In this document: in pieces, positions 1 through 11,161 of the stretch
Position numbering within the stretch: the first letter of the stretch is position 1
Layout of the letters: each line of letters begins with the position of its first letter
DNA from: Myxococcota bacterium
GTDB lineage: Bacteria > Myxococcota_A > UBA9160 > UBA4427
DNA: 41,046 nt
Direction of reading: 5' to 3'
Assembly: GCA_030748735.1 (NCBI GenBank)
Contig: JASMLK010000054.1
Span: 1 to 41,046 of the forward strand
The notes under the pieces: model-generated
Told to the model about the DNA's origin: nothing
The model's database searches: none
Seen by the model: the letters and a program-made list of their open reading frames with translations, nothing else
Program-made: the position numbers and the translations under genes

Positions 1-1
1 A

Positions 2-78
2 TGGTGACCCGGGCGCGATTCGAACGCGCGACCCCCAGCTTCGGAGGCTGGTGCTCTATCCAGCTGAGCTACCGGGCC
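2..78 (-). tRNA. tRNA-Arg (anticodon CCG)
   Basis: A full cloverleaf reads leftward. The acceptor GGCCCGG pairs with CCGGGTC (one G:U). A D-arm is present, the anticodon stem CCAGC/GCTGG encloses the loop CTCCGAA, and the T-arm GCGCG/CGCGC carries the TTCGAAT loop. Discriminator A is followed by an encoded CCA at 4-2. Anticodon CCG reads the arginine codon CGG. It lies about 200 bases downstream of tRNA-Val on the same strand, so the two may share a transcript. Confidence 0.95.
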
Positions 79-220
79 ACAAGGGCAGTTTGCATCGGGT
101 CGCGTGGTGGCGACAGGTGCGCGATGCAATGCCCCGAAAAGAAACGATCACCTACGCCGCCGAGCGCGCCTACATCAGCGGTACTGCCAACAGCGCCCGC
201 GGCCACGCAAGTGCGCTTCG

Positions 221-274
221 CGAACTTGCGAAAAAAAGTGCCTACAGCCAAGCAAGTTCGCCCCGCGAACTTGC
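221..274 (-). repeat. inverted repeat and repeated 9-mer between the two tRNA genes
   Basis: GCAAGTTCG (252-260) and CGAACTTGC (266-274) form a perfect 9-bp stem with a 5-base loop, starting 6 bases past the 3' end of tRNA-Val. The arm CGAACTTGC occurs again at 221-229, next to a run of seven A (231-237), which is a U-run in the leftward transcript. The hairpin could be a weak terminator or a processing signal for the tRNA transcript. The U-run is about 15 bases from the stem, so it is not a textbook intrinsic terminator. Confidence 0.4.
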
Positions 275-279
275 TGAAA

Positions 280-356
280 TGGTGGGACGTAGTGGACTCG
301 AACCACCGACCCCTGCCGTGTGAAGGCAGTGCTCTAGCCAACTGAGCTAACGTCCC
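280..356 (-). tRNA. tRNA-Val (anticodon CAC)
   Basis: A full cloverleaf reads leftward. The acceptor GGGACGT pairs with ACGTCCC, and the anticodon stem CTGCC/GGCAG encloses the loop TTCACAC. The T-loop is TTCGAGT, the discriminator is A, and CCA is encoded at 282-280. Anticodon CAC reads the valine codon GTG. It lies downstream of pyrG and upstream of tRNA-Arg on the same strand. Confidence 0.95.
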
Positions 357-370
357 AACCGGGAAGGCAT

Positions 371-398
371 TTTTTAGCGATACCGGGGACAAATGCAA
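371..398 (-). promoter_or_regulatory. candidate sigma-70 promoter for tRNA-Val/tRNA-Arg
   Basis: On the minus strand TTGCAT (393-398) is followed after 16 bases by TAAAAA (371-376), about 14 bases before the tRNA-Val 5' end. The -10 box matches the consensus at four of six positions and the -35 at three. This is an AT-rich patch in a GC-rich spacer between pyrG and the tRNA. It is assigned by sequence match only. Confidence 0.4.
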
Positions 399-471
399 GG
401 CGCAGGAGCGGGCCAACCAGCCCCCTGCCCCGCTTCGCCCCCCGCGACTTCCCGCCGACTCGCCTATTCGC

Positions 472-2388
<1,917 letters not shown>

Positions 2389-3423
2389 TCATGGCACCGG
2401 TGCCATCTCGGTGAGCCCCGTCGTCTCGGGCCACCCCTTCATCAAATTGAGACACTGGACCGCCTGGCCGCCCGACCCCTTCACCAGGTTGTCGATCGCC
2501 GACAGCGCCACCACGCCCCCCGTGTGCTCATCGACCGTCACCCCGACATCGCAGTAGTTGGTTCCCTTGACCGACTGGAGCCGCGGCGTTTCACCCGGCG
2601 GCAGCACGCGCACGAAGGGTTCGTCTGCGTATGCGGATGCGAGGATCTCGTGCGCGGCTTCGGGCGCGAGTGAGCCGCGCCCTCGCATCAGCACGCTCGT
2701 CACGATGCCCCGGATGGTCGGAATGAGGTACGGAACGAAGGTGAGGGTCACGGCTTCGCCCGCCGCCACGCTCGCTTCCTGTTCCATCTCCGGCATGTGG
2801 CGGTGGGCTGCCACCTTGTACGCGTGGGAGTTTCCATCGAGTTCGGCGAACAGGAAGCCGTCCTGCAGGCTGCGTCCGGCCCCCGAAACCCCCGACTTCG
2901 AATCGACGAAGATCCCCTGGGTCTCGACCACGCCGGCCCGCAGGAAGGGCAGCATCGGCAGCAGCGCCCCGGTCGGGTAGCAGCCGGGGGCGGCGATCAT
3001 CTCGGCGCCCTTGATCTCCTCGCGGTAGATCTCGGGCATGCCGTAGACCGCCTGCCCGAAGAACTCCGGCGCCTTGTGCTCGCCGTACCACTGCTGGTAG
3101 GTCGCCATGTCGCGCAGCCGGAAATCGGCCGAGATATCGAAGGCGAGAATGCCCGCCTTGCGCACAGCGGCGACCGTCGGGGCCGAAGCCGAATGGGGCA
3201 GCGCGCAAAAGGCCGCGTCCACCCGCCCGGCGAGACTCGCCGGGTCGTTGGCTTCGAACTTCAGGTCCGTGAGCCCCCGCAGCGCCGGGAAGCACTCTCC
3301 CGCCGGCTGACCGGCACGCTGCTCCGACGTCACCACGGCGAGTTCGAGTTCGGGATGGCGCAGCACGATGCGCACCAGCTCGAGACCCGTGTACCCACTG
3401 GCTCCGACGACTGCGACCTTCAC
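2389..3423 (-). CDS. argC: N-acetyl-gamma-glutamyl-phosphate reductase
   Basis: It reduces N-acetylglutamyl phosphate to the semialdehyde with NADPH, the third step of arginine synthesis. The 344-residue product has normal family length. GASGYTG at residues 7-13 is the dinucleotide-binding loop, the active cysteine lies in APGCYPTGA (Cys148), and the conserved HRHMPE follows at 207-212. The start is GTG at 3423. GGAG lies 4 bases upstream and a stronger AGGAGG lies further up. An ATG between them runs into a stop within four codons. It stands alone between the rpsI terminator and pyrG. argJ of the same pathway lies 16 kb away in this window. Confidence 0.96.
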   Translation of the reverse strand: MKVAVVGASGYTGLELVRIVLRHPELELAVVTSEQRAGQPAGECFPALRGLTDLKFEANDPASLAGRVDAAFCALPHSASAPTVAAVRKAGILAFDISADFRLRDMATYQQWYGEHKAPEFFGQAVYGMPEIYREEIKGAEMIAAPGCYPTGALLPMLPFLRAGVVETQGIFVDSKSGVSGAGRSLQDGFLFAELDGNSHAYKVAAHRHMPEMEQEASVAAGEAVTLTFVPYLIPTIRGIVTSVLMRGRGSLAPEAAHEILASAYADEPFVRVLPPGETPRLQSVKGTNYCDVGVTVDEHTGGVVALSAIDNLVKGSGGQAVQCLNLMKGWPETTGLTEMAPVP

Positions 3424-3470
3424 GACTCCATGACCTCCTGCCTTGCGACCTTCATGTCCTATCGAATCCC

Positions 3471-3482
3471 CGGACCGGTCCG
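3471..3482. promoter_or_regulatory. 12-bp palindrome upstream of argC
   Basis: CGGACCGGTCCG is a perfect palindrome 47 bases upstream of the argC start, in the short stretch between the rpsI terminator and argC where its promoter should lie. It could be an operator. It is short and GC-rich, so chance is possible. Confidence 0.25.
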
Positions 3483-3500
3483 TAACCCAAAAGGCGCCCC

Positions 3501-3541
3501 AAAAGGAAACGGGAGACCCGAAGGGCCTCCCGTTTCCAAAA
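3501..3541 (-). terminator. intrinsic terminator of rplM-rpsI
   Basis: On the minus strand GGAAACGGGAGGCC (3537-3524) pairs with GGTCTCCCGTTTCC (3518-3505) in a 14-bp stem with one G:U pair and the loop CTTCG, followed by TTTT (3504-3501). It begins 33 bases after the rpsI stop. A further A4 run at 3538-3541 would also let it act on rightward transcripts. It separates the ribosomal genes from argC. Confidence 0.9.
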
Positions 3542-3569
3542 GAACAGCCAACTTCGGGCTTATGAACTG

Positions 3570-3959
3570 CTAACGCTTACTGAACTGGAAGCGCGCACGG
3601 GCGCCCTTCTGCCCGTACTTCTTGCGCTCCTTGCGACGCGAGTCGCGAGTCAGATAGCCAGCACCCTTGAGGATGGTCCGGCGCGCGGGATCGATCTTCT
3701 CGAGGGCCCGCGCAATGCCGTGGCGAAGCGCACCGGCCTGCCCCGACATGCCACCGCCGCAGATATTCGCGTGGATGTCGTAGGTCTCGAGCGTCTCGGT
3801 GTCGGTCAACGGCTGGCGCACGATGGCGTGCAGCACCGGCCGCGGAAAGTATTCGTCGCAGTTGCGACCGTTGACGATGATCTGCCCGGTTCCGGCAGTG
3901 ATGCGCACGCGAGCGATGGCGCTCTTGCGCTTGCCCGTGGCAGTGGTGACCTCAGCCAA
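3570..3959 (-). CDS. rpsI: 30S ribosomal protein S9
   Basis: A small-subunit ribosomal protein whose C-terminal tail reaches the P-site tRNA. The product has 129 residues. It holds the conserved [12 protein letters not shown] near the N-terminus and ends in [11 protein letters not shown], the family's hallmark basic tail. The start appears to be TTG at 3959, which overlaps the end of rplM by 8 bases. GGAGG lies about 10 bases upstream inside rplM, consistent with translational coupling. The rplM-rpsI pair is nearly universal in bacteria. The gene is closed by a strong terminator. Confidence 0.97.
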   Translation of the reverse strand: MAEVTTATGKRKSAIARVRITAGTGQIIVNGRNCDEYFPRPVLHAIVRQPLTDTETLETYDIHANICGGGMSGQAGALRHGIARALEKIDPARRTILKGAGYLTRDSRRKERKKYGQKGARARFQFSKR

Positions 3960-4404
3960 GTTTCATCTCCTCCGGCTTCTGCGAAGCGTGCGGATGGTCG
4001 GGGCCGGCATAGACCTTGAGCTTTGCAGCCATCTGCCTGCCGAGTGCGTTCTTGGGCAGCATGCCCTCGACCGCCTTGCGAACCACGCGATCGGCGTGGG
4101 GACCGGCGAGCAGCTTCTCTGCCGTGGTCTCCTTGAGCGATCCCTTGTAGCCCGAGTGGCGGTAGTACTTCTTGTCCTGGAGCTTGTTGCCGGTGAGCTT
4201 GACCTTCTCGGCGTTCACGACGATCACGTACTCACCCGTATCGACGTGCGGCGTGAAGATCGGGCGGTGCTTGCCGCGCAACACGGTGGCGATCTGCGTC
4301 GCCATGCGACCCAACACCTGGTCGGTAGCGTCGACGACGTACCAGCCGCGTTCGACGTCCGCAGGGCGGGTACTCTGGGTGGCCTTGTGTGCCGTGGCTC
4401 CCAT
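3952..4404 (-). CDS. rplM: 50S ribosomal protein L13
   Basis: An early-assembling large-subunit protein that binds 23S rRNA. The 150-residue product shows [29 protein letters not shown], and the late motif [18 protein letters not shown], all typical of L13. The ATG at 4404 has AGGAG at a normal distance. It carries a few extra residues before the conserved start of the fold. It is first of the rplM-rpsI pair and has its own promoter about 190 bases upstream. Confidence 0.97.
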   Translation of the reverse strand: MGATAHKATQSTRPADVERGWYVVDATDQVLGRMATQIATVLRGKHRPIFTPHVDTGEYVIVVNAEKVKLTGNKLQDKKYYRHSGYKGSLKETTAEKLLAGPHADRVVRKAVEGMLPKNALGRQMAAKLKVYAGPDHPHASQKPEEMKLG

Positions 4405-4589
4405 GGGAGTGGCTCCTGTTCATGTCATGAGCAGCGCTCTCGCGAGCACCAGATATCAGTATGGAAGTGGATGAGTTGGGAAGCGGTTTTGGCTGCGCTC
4501 GGTTGCGCGCTGCGCCCCGCCTCCGCGGTCGAGGCTCGTCCTGCGCCAAGCCACCCCCACGTCGTCCCGGTGGATTTCGGGACCGGCAA

Positions 4590-4618
4590 GTTTTAACGGA
4601 GGCCCCCGCGAGAGTCAA
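4590..4618 (-). promoter_or_regulatory. sigma-70 type promoter of rplM-rpsI
   Basis: On the minus strand TTGACT (4613-4618) is separated by exactly 17 bases from TAAAAC (4590-4595), an AT-rich box in GC-rich DNA. Transcription would start near 4583 and give a leader of about 180 bases before rplM. That leader could hold autoregulatory structure, but none was recognised. The promoter lies just past the truA stop. Confidence 0.65.
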
Positions 4619-4660
4619 GGTGCAGCGGCGCCTCAACCGGCCGGGATTCCAAGGAAAAGC

Positions 4661-5437
4661 TCACTTTCCCGGCGTCTCCCCCGGGTCGTTTTCGGGATAT
4701 TCCACCCAGGCCAGCGTCAGGCCGTGGGCGGGGGCGGTCGGGCCCGCCAGGCCCCGGTCCCGGGCTTCCAGCAGGCCCGTCATCGAGCCGGGCTCGCGGC
4801 GGCCCTGCCCCACCTCGAGGAGCGTCCCCACGAGGTTCCTCACCATGTGGCGCAGGAAGCCCGAGCCCTCGAATTCGAAGAAGACCTCGCCCCCGCTGTC
4901 GCCCGAAATCGCGATCCGGTGGAGGGTCCGCACGGTGTTCTCGACGTCGGAGCCGGCCGCCTGGAAGCTCGCGAAGTCGTGCTCGCCCTTCAGGATGAAG
5001 GCGGCCTCGCGCATCGCGGGCAGATCGAGGGGCGCCGGGACGTGGACGTAGCGGGCCGCCCGCAGCGGTGAGCGCAGGGCACCGTTCCAGACCGCGTAGG
5101 CGTAGCTCTTCGTCTTGGCCTGGCGGCGCGGGTCGAAGGCTTCGTCGCAGGCCTCGAGCTCGTGGATGACCACGTCGCGGGGCAGATTGCCGTTCAGGGC
5201 TCGCAGCAGCGCCTCGGCGTCGAGGTCGGTTTCGAGAGCGACGCTCGCCACCTGCCCCGCTGCGTGGACGCCGGAATCGGTGCGACCCGAGCCGCGCACC
5301 ACGACTTCGCCGCCGCCAGCGAGCTTCTCGGCGGCCTGGACCAGCGCCCCCTGCACGGTGCGGGTTTCGCCCGGCTGGATCTGCCAGCCCTCGAAACCGG
5401 CGCCGTCGTATTCGAGGACGAGTCGGAAGTGACGCAT
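4661..5437 (-). CDS. truA: tRNA pseudouridine(38-40) synthase
   Basis: It isomerises uridines 38-40 in the anticodon arm of many tRNAs. The 258-residue product has the usual TruA length. The catalytic aspartate lies in GSGRTDSGVHA (Asp54), and LEYDGAGFEGWQ at the N-terminus and FLRHMVRNLVGTL near the C-terminus are diagnostic. The ATG at 5437 begins the conserved fold. A much longer reading upstream crosses the preceding gene and is rejected. It follows the asd-like gene by 13 bases with only a weak ribosome site, so it probably depends on upstream translation. It is the last gene of the ilvC-to-truA operon. Confidence 0.95.
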   Translation of the reverse strand: MRHFRLVLEYDGAGFEGWQIQPGETRTVQGALVQAAEKLAGGGEVVVRGSGRTDSGVHAAGQVASVALETDLDAEALLRALNGNLPRDVVIHELEACDEAFDPRRQAKTKSYAYAVWNGALRSPLRAARYVHVPAPLDLPAMREAAFILKGEHDFASFQAAGSDVENTVRTLHRIAISGDSGGEVFFEFEGSGFLRHMVRNLVGTLLEVGQGRREPGSMTGLLEARDRGLAGPTAPAHGLTLAWVEYPENDPGETPGK

Positions 5438-5450
5438 TGACCCGTCTCGT

Positions 5451-6470
5451 TCAGACGCCGAGTCGCGCTTCGGCGATCTTGGCGGCGTTGAGTGCGGCAA
5501 GGCGCAGGGTGTCGGCTGTGAGCCAGAGCAGCAGGCCGTGTTCGACCGAGGGGTCTTCTCGCAGACGCCCCACGACGGCGACGTCGCGGCCACCCGAATC
5601 GCGGGTCGAGGGGGTGATCTCCTCTTCGTCCCAGACTTCGAGGGCCGGTGCCTTGGCGAAGAGCTCGCGTGCACTTGCGATCGGAAGCGGCGACCGGGTT
5701 TCGATCGCGAGGCTGCTGCCGTCACCGGCGAAGGTGGGAACCTGAACTGCCGCGGCACTCACCCTGATGTCGCGGCTCACCAGCCGCTGCATGTCGCGCA
5801 CGAGTTCGCGCTCAAGCTGTGCGGCGTTGTCTGCTTCGCCTTCGTTGGGCGCTCCGCTCGCGGGGAGCGGAAAGCAATCGAACGCAACCGGGTTGGCAAA
5901 GGCGTCGCTCGGCGGCGGTTCCTTCTGGTTGAGCAGGTGGATGGTTTCGTTCGAGAGCGCATCGATCCCGGCACGACCGGCACGGGAAGCCGCGTAGAGG
6001 ACGGTGCCCACGACGCGCTTCACGCCCGCCGAACCTTCGACCGCGGCCAGCAGATGCGACCACGCCAACGCCACACCCGCGGGCGACGCGATCAACGGCG
6101 CGTTTTCGATTGCGCTGGGCGCGCACAGATCGGCCACGTAGAGCGGCACCTCCTCCGAGCCCGCCATCGCACCCGAAGCGTCGATGCACGGCACTTCGCT
6201 CTGCAGGGCTTCGCGCACGAGATCGAGGGCCGCCGCCTGCGGCGTGCACACGATCAGCGCGTCGAAACCGCGCAGCGTCTTCGGCGCCGCTTCGATCGGC
6301 ACGAAGTCGCCGTCGAAGTCGACTTCTTCGCCGAGCGACCGATCCGTCGCGAAGGCCTTGATCTCGCCGGCGGGAAAGCGCCGGTCCGAAAGCACGGCGA
6401 GCAGCTCGCGCCCGAGCGCACCGCTGGCGCCCGCGACCGCGATGCGAAGGCCTGACGTTTCGTCGCTCAT
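5451..6470 (-). CDS. aspartate-semialdehyde dehydrogenase homologue lacking catalytic residues (Usg-like)
   Basis: The 339-residue product keeps the full-length Asd fold: [13 protein letters not shown] at the N-terminal nucleotide loop, [11 protein letters not shown] in the second domain, and the C-terminal [17 protein letters not shown]. The active-site segment that reads PNCST in true Asd reads ASPAGVAL, with no cysteine. The GHS histidine motif reads GDG, and the arginine of the AFRMD segment is absent. It is therefore unlikely to be a dehydrogenase and resembles the Usg group of inactive homologues. It overlaps leuB by four bases (ATGA) and precedes truA, the place held by asd in related gene orders. 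A real asd must exist elsewhere if the cell makes lysine and threonine. Confidence 0.85.
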   Translation of the reverse strand: MSDETSGLRIAVAGASGALGRELLAVLSDRRFPAGEIKAFATDRSLGEEVDFDGDFVPIEAAPKTLRGFDALIVCTPQAAALDLVREALQSEVPCIDASGAMAGSEEVPLYVADLCAPSAIENAPLIASPAGVALAWSHLLAAVEGSAGVKRVVGTVLYAASRAGRAGIDALSNETIHLLNQKEPPPSDAFANPVAFDCFPLPASGAPNEGEADNAAQLERELVRDMQRLVSRDIRVSAAAVQVPTFAGDGSSLAIETRSPLPIASARELFAKAPALEVWDEEEITPSTRDSGGRDVAVVGRLREDPSVEHGLLLWLTADTLRLAALNAAKIAEARLGV

Positions 6471-7552
6471 GCGCCTTCCAAAGCCTCGAGCACCTTGTCA
6501 CCCATGGCGACGCACCCGATGGTCGGGCGGTCTTCGCCGGGGAGCACGATATCGCCGGTGCGGTGGCCCGCGTCGAGCACGCGCGAAACCGCGTCGCGGA
6601 TCTCGCCCGCTGCGTCGTGCGCGGCGAACGAGTGCTCGAGCAACATCGCGGCGCTCAAGATCGCGGCCAACGGGTTCGCGAGGTCCTGCCCCGCGATGTC
6701 GGGGGCCGAGCCGTGGACGGGTTCGTAGAGACCGAGCCCGCCATCAGCGAGGCTCGCCGAAGGCAACATGCCGAGTGAGCCCGTGATCATGGCGGCCTCG
6801 TCCGAAAGGATGTCTCCGAAGAGATTGCCGGTCACGATCACGTCGAAGCGCTTCGGCTCCTTCAGCAGGAGCATCGCGCAAGAGTCGACCAGCTGGTGGG
6901 CGAGTTCGACGTCGGGATAGTCCTTCGCGACTTCGTCACACACTTCCATCCACAGCTGCGACACCTCGAGCACGTTGGCCTTGTGGACCTGGGTGAGATG
7001 CTTGCGGCGACCCCGCGCAGCTTCGAAACCGATGCGGCAGATGCGCGCGATCTCGACTTCGTCGTAGACCATCGAATTGACGGCTTTGCGAATCGGGCCG
7101 CTTCGATCGATGCCACTGGGCTTGCCGAAGTAGATGCCGCCGGTCAGCTCGCGCACGACGAGCATGTCGATGCCGTCCACGACTTCGGGGCGCAGGCTGC
7201 TGGCAGAGGCCAAGGCCGGAAACACCTGCGCGGGGCGCAGGTTCGCGAACAAGCCGAGTGCTTTGCGAATACCGAGCAGGCCCTTTTCGGGGCGCGTATC
7301 GACGGGCATGTCGTCCCACTTCGGTCCGCCAACGGCGCCGAGCAGGATGCCACGCGACTCGCGGCAGAGTTCGACGACATCGTCGCCAAGCGGCGTCCCC
7401 TTGGCGTCGATCGAGGCGCCGCCGATCAGGGCTTCTTCGAACTCGAGATTGAGTATGTCGTGCTTTGCGCACACGGCCTCGAGCACGCGCTGGGCCTGCC
7501 TTGTGACCTCGGGACCAATGCCGTCCCCGGGCAGTACCACGATGCGATCCAT
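6467..7552 (-). CDS. leuB: 3-isopropylmalate dehydrogenase
   Basis: It oxidises and decarboxylates 3-isopropylmalate with NAD+ in leucine synthesis. The 361-residue product has normal length. It shows [10 protein letters not shown] at the start, the substrate-binding [12 protein letters not shown], the VHKANVL segment and the metal-binding [10 protein letters not shown], followed by [12 protein letters not shown]. The ATG at 7552 has GGAA upstream. It follows leuA by 49 bases and its end overlaps the asd-like gene by four. leuC and leuD, which supply its substrate, are not in this window. Confidence 0.97.
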   Translation of the reverse strand: MDRIVVLPGDGIGPEVTRQAQRVLEAVCAKHDILNLEFEEALIGGASIDAKGTPLGDDVVELCRESRGILLGAVGGPKWDDMPVDTRPEKGLLGIRKALGLFANLRPAQVFPALASASSLRPEVVDGIDMLVVRELTGGIYFGKPSGIDRSGPIRKAVNSMVYDEVEIARICRIGFEAARGRRKHLTQVHKANVLEVSQLWMEVCDEVAKDYPDVELAHQLVDSCAMLLLKEPKRFDVIVTGNLFGDILSDEAAMITGSLGMLPSASLADGGLGLYEPVHGSAPDIAGQDLANPLAAILSAAMLLEHSFAAHDAAGEIRDAVSRVLDAGHRTGDIVLPGEDRPTIGCVAMGDKVLEALEGA

Positions 7553-7601
7553 CTTCGTTCCTTCTTCCTTTTGTCTTGTTGAACTGATGAGCGCGAGCGG
7601 G

Positions 7602-9149
7602 TCATACGCCCTTCGGCGCGGTCACCTGGCGTCGCTGTTTGTGCCATTCGAGCTTGTTCAGCGCGTGGACGTAAGCTTTGCCGCTCGCGACGAGCACGTC
7701 TTCGTGGGCGCCGCGACCGATCACACGGCGGCCTTCTTCGCTGACCGTGACGGACACCTCGCCCAGGGCGTCGAGCCCCGCCGTCACCGCATGCACCTGG
7801 TATTTCTCGAGCACGCTCTTGGTTTCCGTGAGCTCGCTGATGCCCTTGAAGATGGCGTCGACCGGGCCCACGCCAAGGCTCGTCACCTTCTGCGTCACGC
7901 CGTCGATCTTGATCTCGACGGTGGCGCTCGGCGTGCCGAAGGTGCCGCAGGTGATGCTCAGTTCGCCGAGTTCGAAGCGGTCGTCGTCGGCTTCGACCAT
8001 GTCGGCCACGATGGCTTCGATGTCTTCGTTGAAGATCGTCTTCTTCGCGTCGGCGAGTTTCTTGAAACGGAGGAAGGCCTTTTCGAACTCGTCGCCCTCT
8101 ACCGAAAGCCCGAGTTCGTCGAGGCGTTCGCGAAACGCGTGACGCCCGGAATGCTTGCCGAGCACGAGTTCGTTCGACGCGCGGCCGATCGACTCGGGGG
8201 TCATGATCTCGTAGGTGATCGCCGCCTTGAGCACACCGTCCTGGTGGATGCCCGCTTCGTGCGCGAAGGCGTTGTCGCCGACGATCGCCTTGTTGGGCTG
8301 CACCGCAACGCCCGTGATCGACGAGAGCAGGCGACTCGCGGGATAGATCTCGCTGGCGTTGATCTCGGTATCGATGCCGGGGAATTGGTCGCCGCGGGTC
8401 CGAATCGACATCACGACTTCTTCGAGCGATGTGTTGCCCGCGCGCTCGCCGATGCCGTTCACCGTGCACTCGACCTGCCGTGCACCGGCCCCGATCGCCG
8501 CAAGGCTGTTGGCCACCGCGAGGCCGAGGTCGTTGTGGCAGTGGACCGAGAAGATCACCTTGTCGCTGCCCGGGATCTGCTCGCGCAGGTAACCGATCAA
8601 TTCCGCGTACTCGTCGGGCGTCGTGTAGCCCACGGTGTCCGGGACGTTCAGCGTGGAGGCCCCCGCCTCGATGGCGGTCGAGAAGACCTGCACGAGATAG
8701 TCGCGGTCCGAGCGCGTGGCGTCTTCGGCCGAGAATTCGACGTCGTCGACCAGGCCCCGCGCCTGGCGCACGGCGCGATCCACTTCTTCGATCACCTGCT
8801 CTCGCGTCATGCGGAGCTTGTGCTCGAGATGGATGTCGCTCGTCGCGATGAAGGTGTGGATGCGCGGGTTCGCGGCCTGCTCGAGGGCCTGCCCCGCTCG
8901 CGCGATGTCGTCGACACCGGTGCGGGCAAGCCCACAGATCACCGGGCGGCGCACTTCCCTGGCCACGGCGACGACGGATTCGAAGTCGCCCTCACTCGCG
9001 ATCGGAAAGCCAGCTTCGATGATGTCGACGCCAAGGCGCTCGAGCTGGCGCGCGAGGGTGAGCTTTTCCTGATGGTTCATGCTGCAGCCGGGCGACTGCT
9101 CGCCGTCGCGCAGCGTGGTGTCGAAGATGCGAACCAGGTCCTGACTCAT
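7602..9149 (-). CDS. leuA: 2-isopropylmalate synthase
   Basis: It condenses 2-ketoisovalerate with acetyl-CoA, the committed step of leucine synthesis. The 515-residue product has the length of the bacterial long form. The TIM-barrel catalytic domain opens with [14 protein letters not shown] and carries the metal ligands in [13 protein letters not shown], followed by [13 protein letters not shown]. The C-terminal regulatory LeuA dimer domain holds [12 protein letters not shown], which suggests leucine feedback control. The ATG at 9149 overlaps the pssA stop by four bases. Confidence 0.96.
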   Translation of the reverse strand: MSQDLVRIFDTTLRDGEQSPGCSMNHQEKLTLARQLERLGVDIIEAGFPIASEGDFESVVAVAREVRRPVICGLARTGVDDIARAGQALEQAANPRIHTFIATSDIHLEHKLRMTREQVIEEVDRAVRQARGLVDDVEFSAEDATRSDRDYLVQVFSTAIEAGASTLNVPDTVGYTTPDEYAELIGYLREQIPGSDKVIFSVHCHNDLGLAVANSLAAIGAGARQVECTVNGIGERAGNTSLEEVVMSIRTRGDQFPGIDTEINASEIYPASRLLSSITGVAVQPNKAIVGDNAFAHEAGIHQDGVLKAAITYEIMTPESIGRASNELVLGKHSGRHAFRERLDELGLSVEGDEFEKAFLRFKKLADAKKTIFNEDIEAIVADMVEADDDRFELGELSITCGTFGTPSATVEIKIDGVTQKVTSLGVGPVDAIFKGISELTETKSVLEKYQVHAVTAGLDALGEVSVTVSEEGRRVIGRGAHEDVLVASGKAYVHALNKLEWHKQRRQVTAPKGV

Positions 9150-10081
9150 GAGGGTCTCCCGGGTTTGCCGTCGCGGCCCTTCTCGCCGATCGGCGTCACC
9201 TTTGCGGAGGGTCGTTGCGAGGGGGATTGCGGCGACATCCCATCGGCGGCGCTCTCCGGCCCGTCGTCACCACTCTCCATCACGCTCAACAGTTCGAGTT
9301 CCTTGCCGGTACGCAGGCGATACAACATCGCCAGGGGGCCAGACGTCACGTACACGACGCCGACGATGAAGAAGCTCACCGGCGGGATCGCGATCAAGGC
9401 CGTAAACACGACGACCGTGATGACGATCGCGTAGAAGCCCGTGAACTTCGGCAGGTCCTTGTTGCTGCGGTACGGGATCGGCGAAACCATCAAGAGCCCG
9501 ACCGCCGCCACACCAAACGCCGGCAGCATCGCGGGCACGTTGACCGAGATGCCGGCGTCGCGCAGGAAGGTCACGAACCAGACCGTCGACACCACCATGC
9601 CCGCCGCAGCGGGGCTCGGCAGACCATCGAAACGACCGCGATACTTGCCCGAGGTGACGTTGTAACGCGCGAGCCGCAGCGAAGCGCAGGCGGTGAACAA
9701 GAACGCCATCACCCAGCCCGACCAGCCGAGTTCCATGAAGTGGCCGAAGTGGAAGGCGATGATCGCCGGGGCCACACCGAACGAGACCGTGTCCGCGATG
9801 GAGTCGAATTCCTGCCCGAACTTGCTCACCGAGTTGGTGAGCCGCGCGGCACGCCCGTCGAGTACGTCGAAGATGCCCGCAACCAGGATCGCCCACGACG
9901 CCTGCACGGGGTCCCCCGTGCTCGCCTTGGCGATCGCGTAGAAGCCCGCCGCGAGGTTCCCCGTGGTCAGGATATGGGGAATCAACGGAGCCAGGCCCGT
10001 TGCCCCACGCCGACCCCGCGGGCCTCGCCGACGGCGGCGACCGCGTCGCCCGGGCTTGCTCTGCGTTTCGTTCGGTTCCAT
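9146..10081 (-). CDS. pssA: CDP-diacylglycerol-serine O-phosphatidyltransferase
   Basis: A membrane enzyme making phosphatidylserine, the precursor of phosphatidylethanolamine. The CDP-alcohol phosphotransferase motif is complete: Asp72, Asp75-Gly76, Ala79-Arg80, Gly89, Asp93, Asp97. Several hydrophobic segments follow (for example near residues 105-125 and 175-250). The N-terminus is very basic, rich in RGRR repeats at residues 10-26, and the C-terminal 40 residues look disordered. The ATG at 10081 is chosen because AGGAGG lies 7-8 bases upstream; a reading from a TTG 30 bases earlier includes that ribosome site. It sits between ilvC and leuA, a placement shared with other deltaproteobacterial-type operons. 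Confidence 0.94.
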   Translation of the reverse strand: MEPNETQSKPGRRGRRRRRGPRGRRGATGLAPLIPHILTTGNLAAGFYAIAKASTGDPVQASWAILVAGIFDVLDGRAARLTNSVSKFGQEFDSIADTVSFGVAPAIIAFHFGHFMELGWSGWVMAFLFTACASLRLARYNVTSGKYRGRFDGLPSPAAAGMVVSTVWFVTFLRDAGISVNVPAMLPAFGVAAVGLLMVSPIPYRSNKDLPKFTGFYAIVITVVVFTALIAIPPVSFFIVGVVYVTSGPLAMLYRLRTGKELELLSVMESGDDGPESAADGMSPQSPSQRPSAKVTPIGEKGRDGKPGRPS

Positions 10082-10138
10082 TGCGAGCCTCCTCTCGAGA
10101 GGCGATGGCAAAACTGGCCTTGCCTCGACCGGCGCGGG

Positions 10139-11161
10139 CTAGTTCTTCGAGCGATCGACCAGCTGCCGTTCCTTCAACCACGGCATCAAACCACGCAGGC
10201 GGGCACCGACTTCTTCCATCGGGTGCTCGGCTGCGTGACGCCGCATCGCCTTGAAGGCGACGTTGCCACTCTTGTTCTCGAGGATGAACTTCTTGGCAAA
10301 CTCGCCTTGCTGGATCTCCGTGAGGATGTCCTTCATGCGCGCCTTGGTGTCGGCGTCGATCACGCGCGGACCACTCACGAAGTCACCGTACTCGGCCGTG
10401 TTCGACACCGAGTACCGCATGTTCGCAATGCCATCCTGATAGATCAGGTCGACGATCAGCTTCACTTCGTGGATGCATTCGAAGTACGCCATCTCGGGCG
10501 CGTAGCCGGCTTCGACGAGCGTTTCGAAACCCGCCTTCATCAGCGCCGTCAGGCCACCGCAGAGCACGGCCTGTTCGCCGAAGAGGTCGGTTTCGGTCTC
10601 TTCCTTGAAGGTGGTTTCGATGATGCCGGCACGGCCGCCACCGATCGCGCTCGCGTAGGCGAGAGCAATTTGCAGCGTGTCGCCAGCGGGGTCCTGGTGC
10701 ACGGCCACGAGGCAGGGAACGCCGCGACCTTCTTCATAGTGATCGCGCACGGTGTGGCCGGGGCCCTTGGGCGCGACCATGAAGACACCCACGCCTTCGG
10801 GCGGCGCGATCGCTTCGAAGTGGATGTTGAAACCGTGCGCCACCGCGAGGTAGTTGCCGGGCTCGAGATTGCTCGCGATCTCGTTCTGATAAATGTCGGC
10901 GCAGAGTTCGTCCGGCAGGGTCAACATCACGATGTCGGCACGGCTCGCGGCTTCCGCGACGGTCGCCACGGCGAGTCCCGCCCCCTCGGCCTTCGACCAG
11001 CTCGCCGAGTCCTTGCGCAGGCCGACGACGACATCGATGCCCGAAGCGTTCAGGTTCTGCGCGTGGGCGTGGCCCTGGCTGCCGTAGCCGATCATCGCCA
11101 CGGTCTTGCCCGAGAGGCGGCCGAGGTCTGCGTCTTTGTCGTAATAGATGTTGAGTGCCAT
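10139..11161 (-). CDS. ilvC: ketol-acid reductoisomerase
   Basis: It isomerises and reduces acetolactate and acetohydroxybutyrate in valine, leucine and isoleucine synthesis. The 340-residue length marks the short class I form. [13 protein letters not shown] (residues 25-37) is the dinucleotide loop, [11 protein letters not shown] follows, and [12 protein letters not shown] and [15 protein letters not shown] supply metal ligands. Serines in the LRKDSASW loop suggest NADPH preference. The ATG at 11161 has AAGGA upstream. It heads the operon running to truA, with a strong promoter 217 bases upstream. ilvB and ilvN are not in the window. Confidence 0.97.
   Translation of the reverse strand: MALNIYYDKDADLGRLSGKTVAMIGYGSQGHAHAQNLNASGIDVVVGLRKDSASWSKAEGAGLAVATVAEAASRADIVMLTLPDELCADIYQNEIASNLEPGNYLAVAHGFNIHFEAIAPPEGVGVFMVAPKGPGHTVRDHYEEGRGVPCLVAVHQDPAGDTLQIALAYASAIGGGRAGIIETTFKEETETDLFGEQAVLCGGLTALMKAGFETLVEAGYAPEMAYFECIHEVKLIVDLIYQDGIANMRYSVSNTAEYGDFVSGPRVIDADTKARMKDILTEIQQGEFAKKFILENKSGNVAFKAMRRHAAEHPMEEVGARLRGLMPWLKERQLVDRSKN

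Noticed and set aside
1..345. Small rightward frame ending in SNHRPLPCEGSAL
   Set aside because: This peptide is the known translation artefact of a tRNA gene read on the wrong strand; it overlaps both tRNA genes.
2391..2406. Palindrome ATGGCACCGGTGCCAT at the end of argC
   Set aside because: It lies within the last codons of argC with no U-tract and is best explained by coding sequence.
5438..5758. Upstream extension of truA (365 codons in total)
   Set aside because: It overlaps the asd-like gene in another frame and has basic low-complexity content; TruA begins at 5437.
7134..9434. 766-codon open frame opposite leuB and leuA
   Set aside because: It is antisense to two certain genes and shows no domain; long antisense frames are normal at this base composition.
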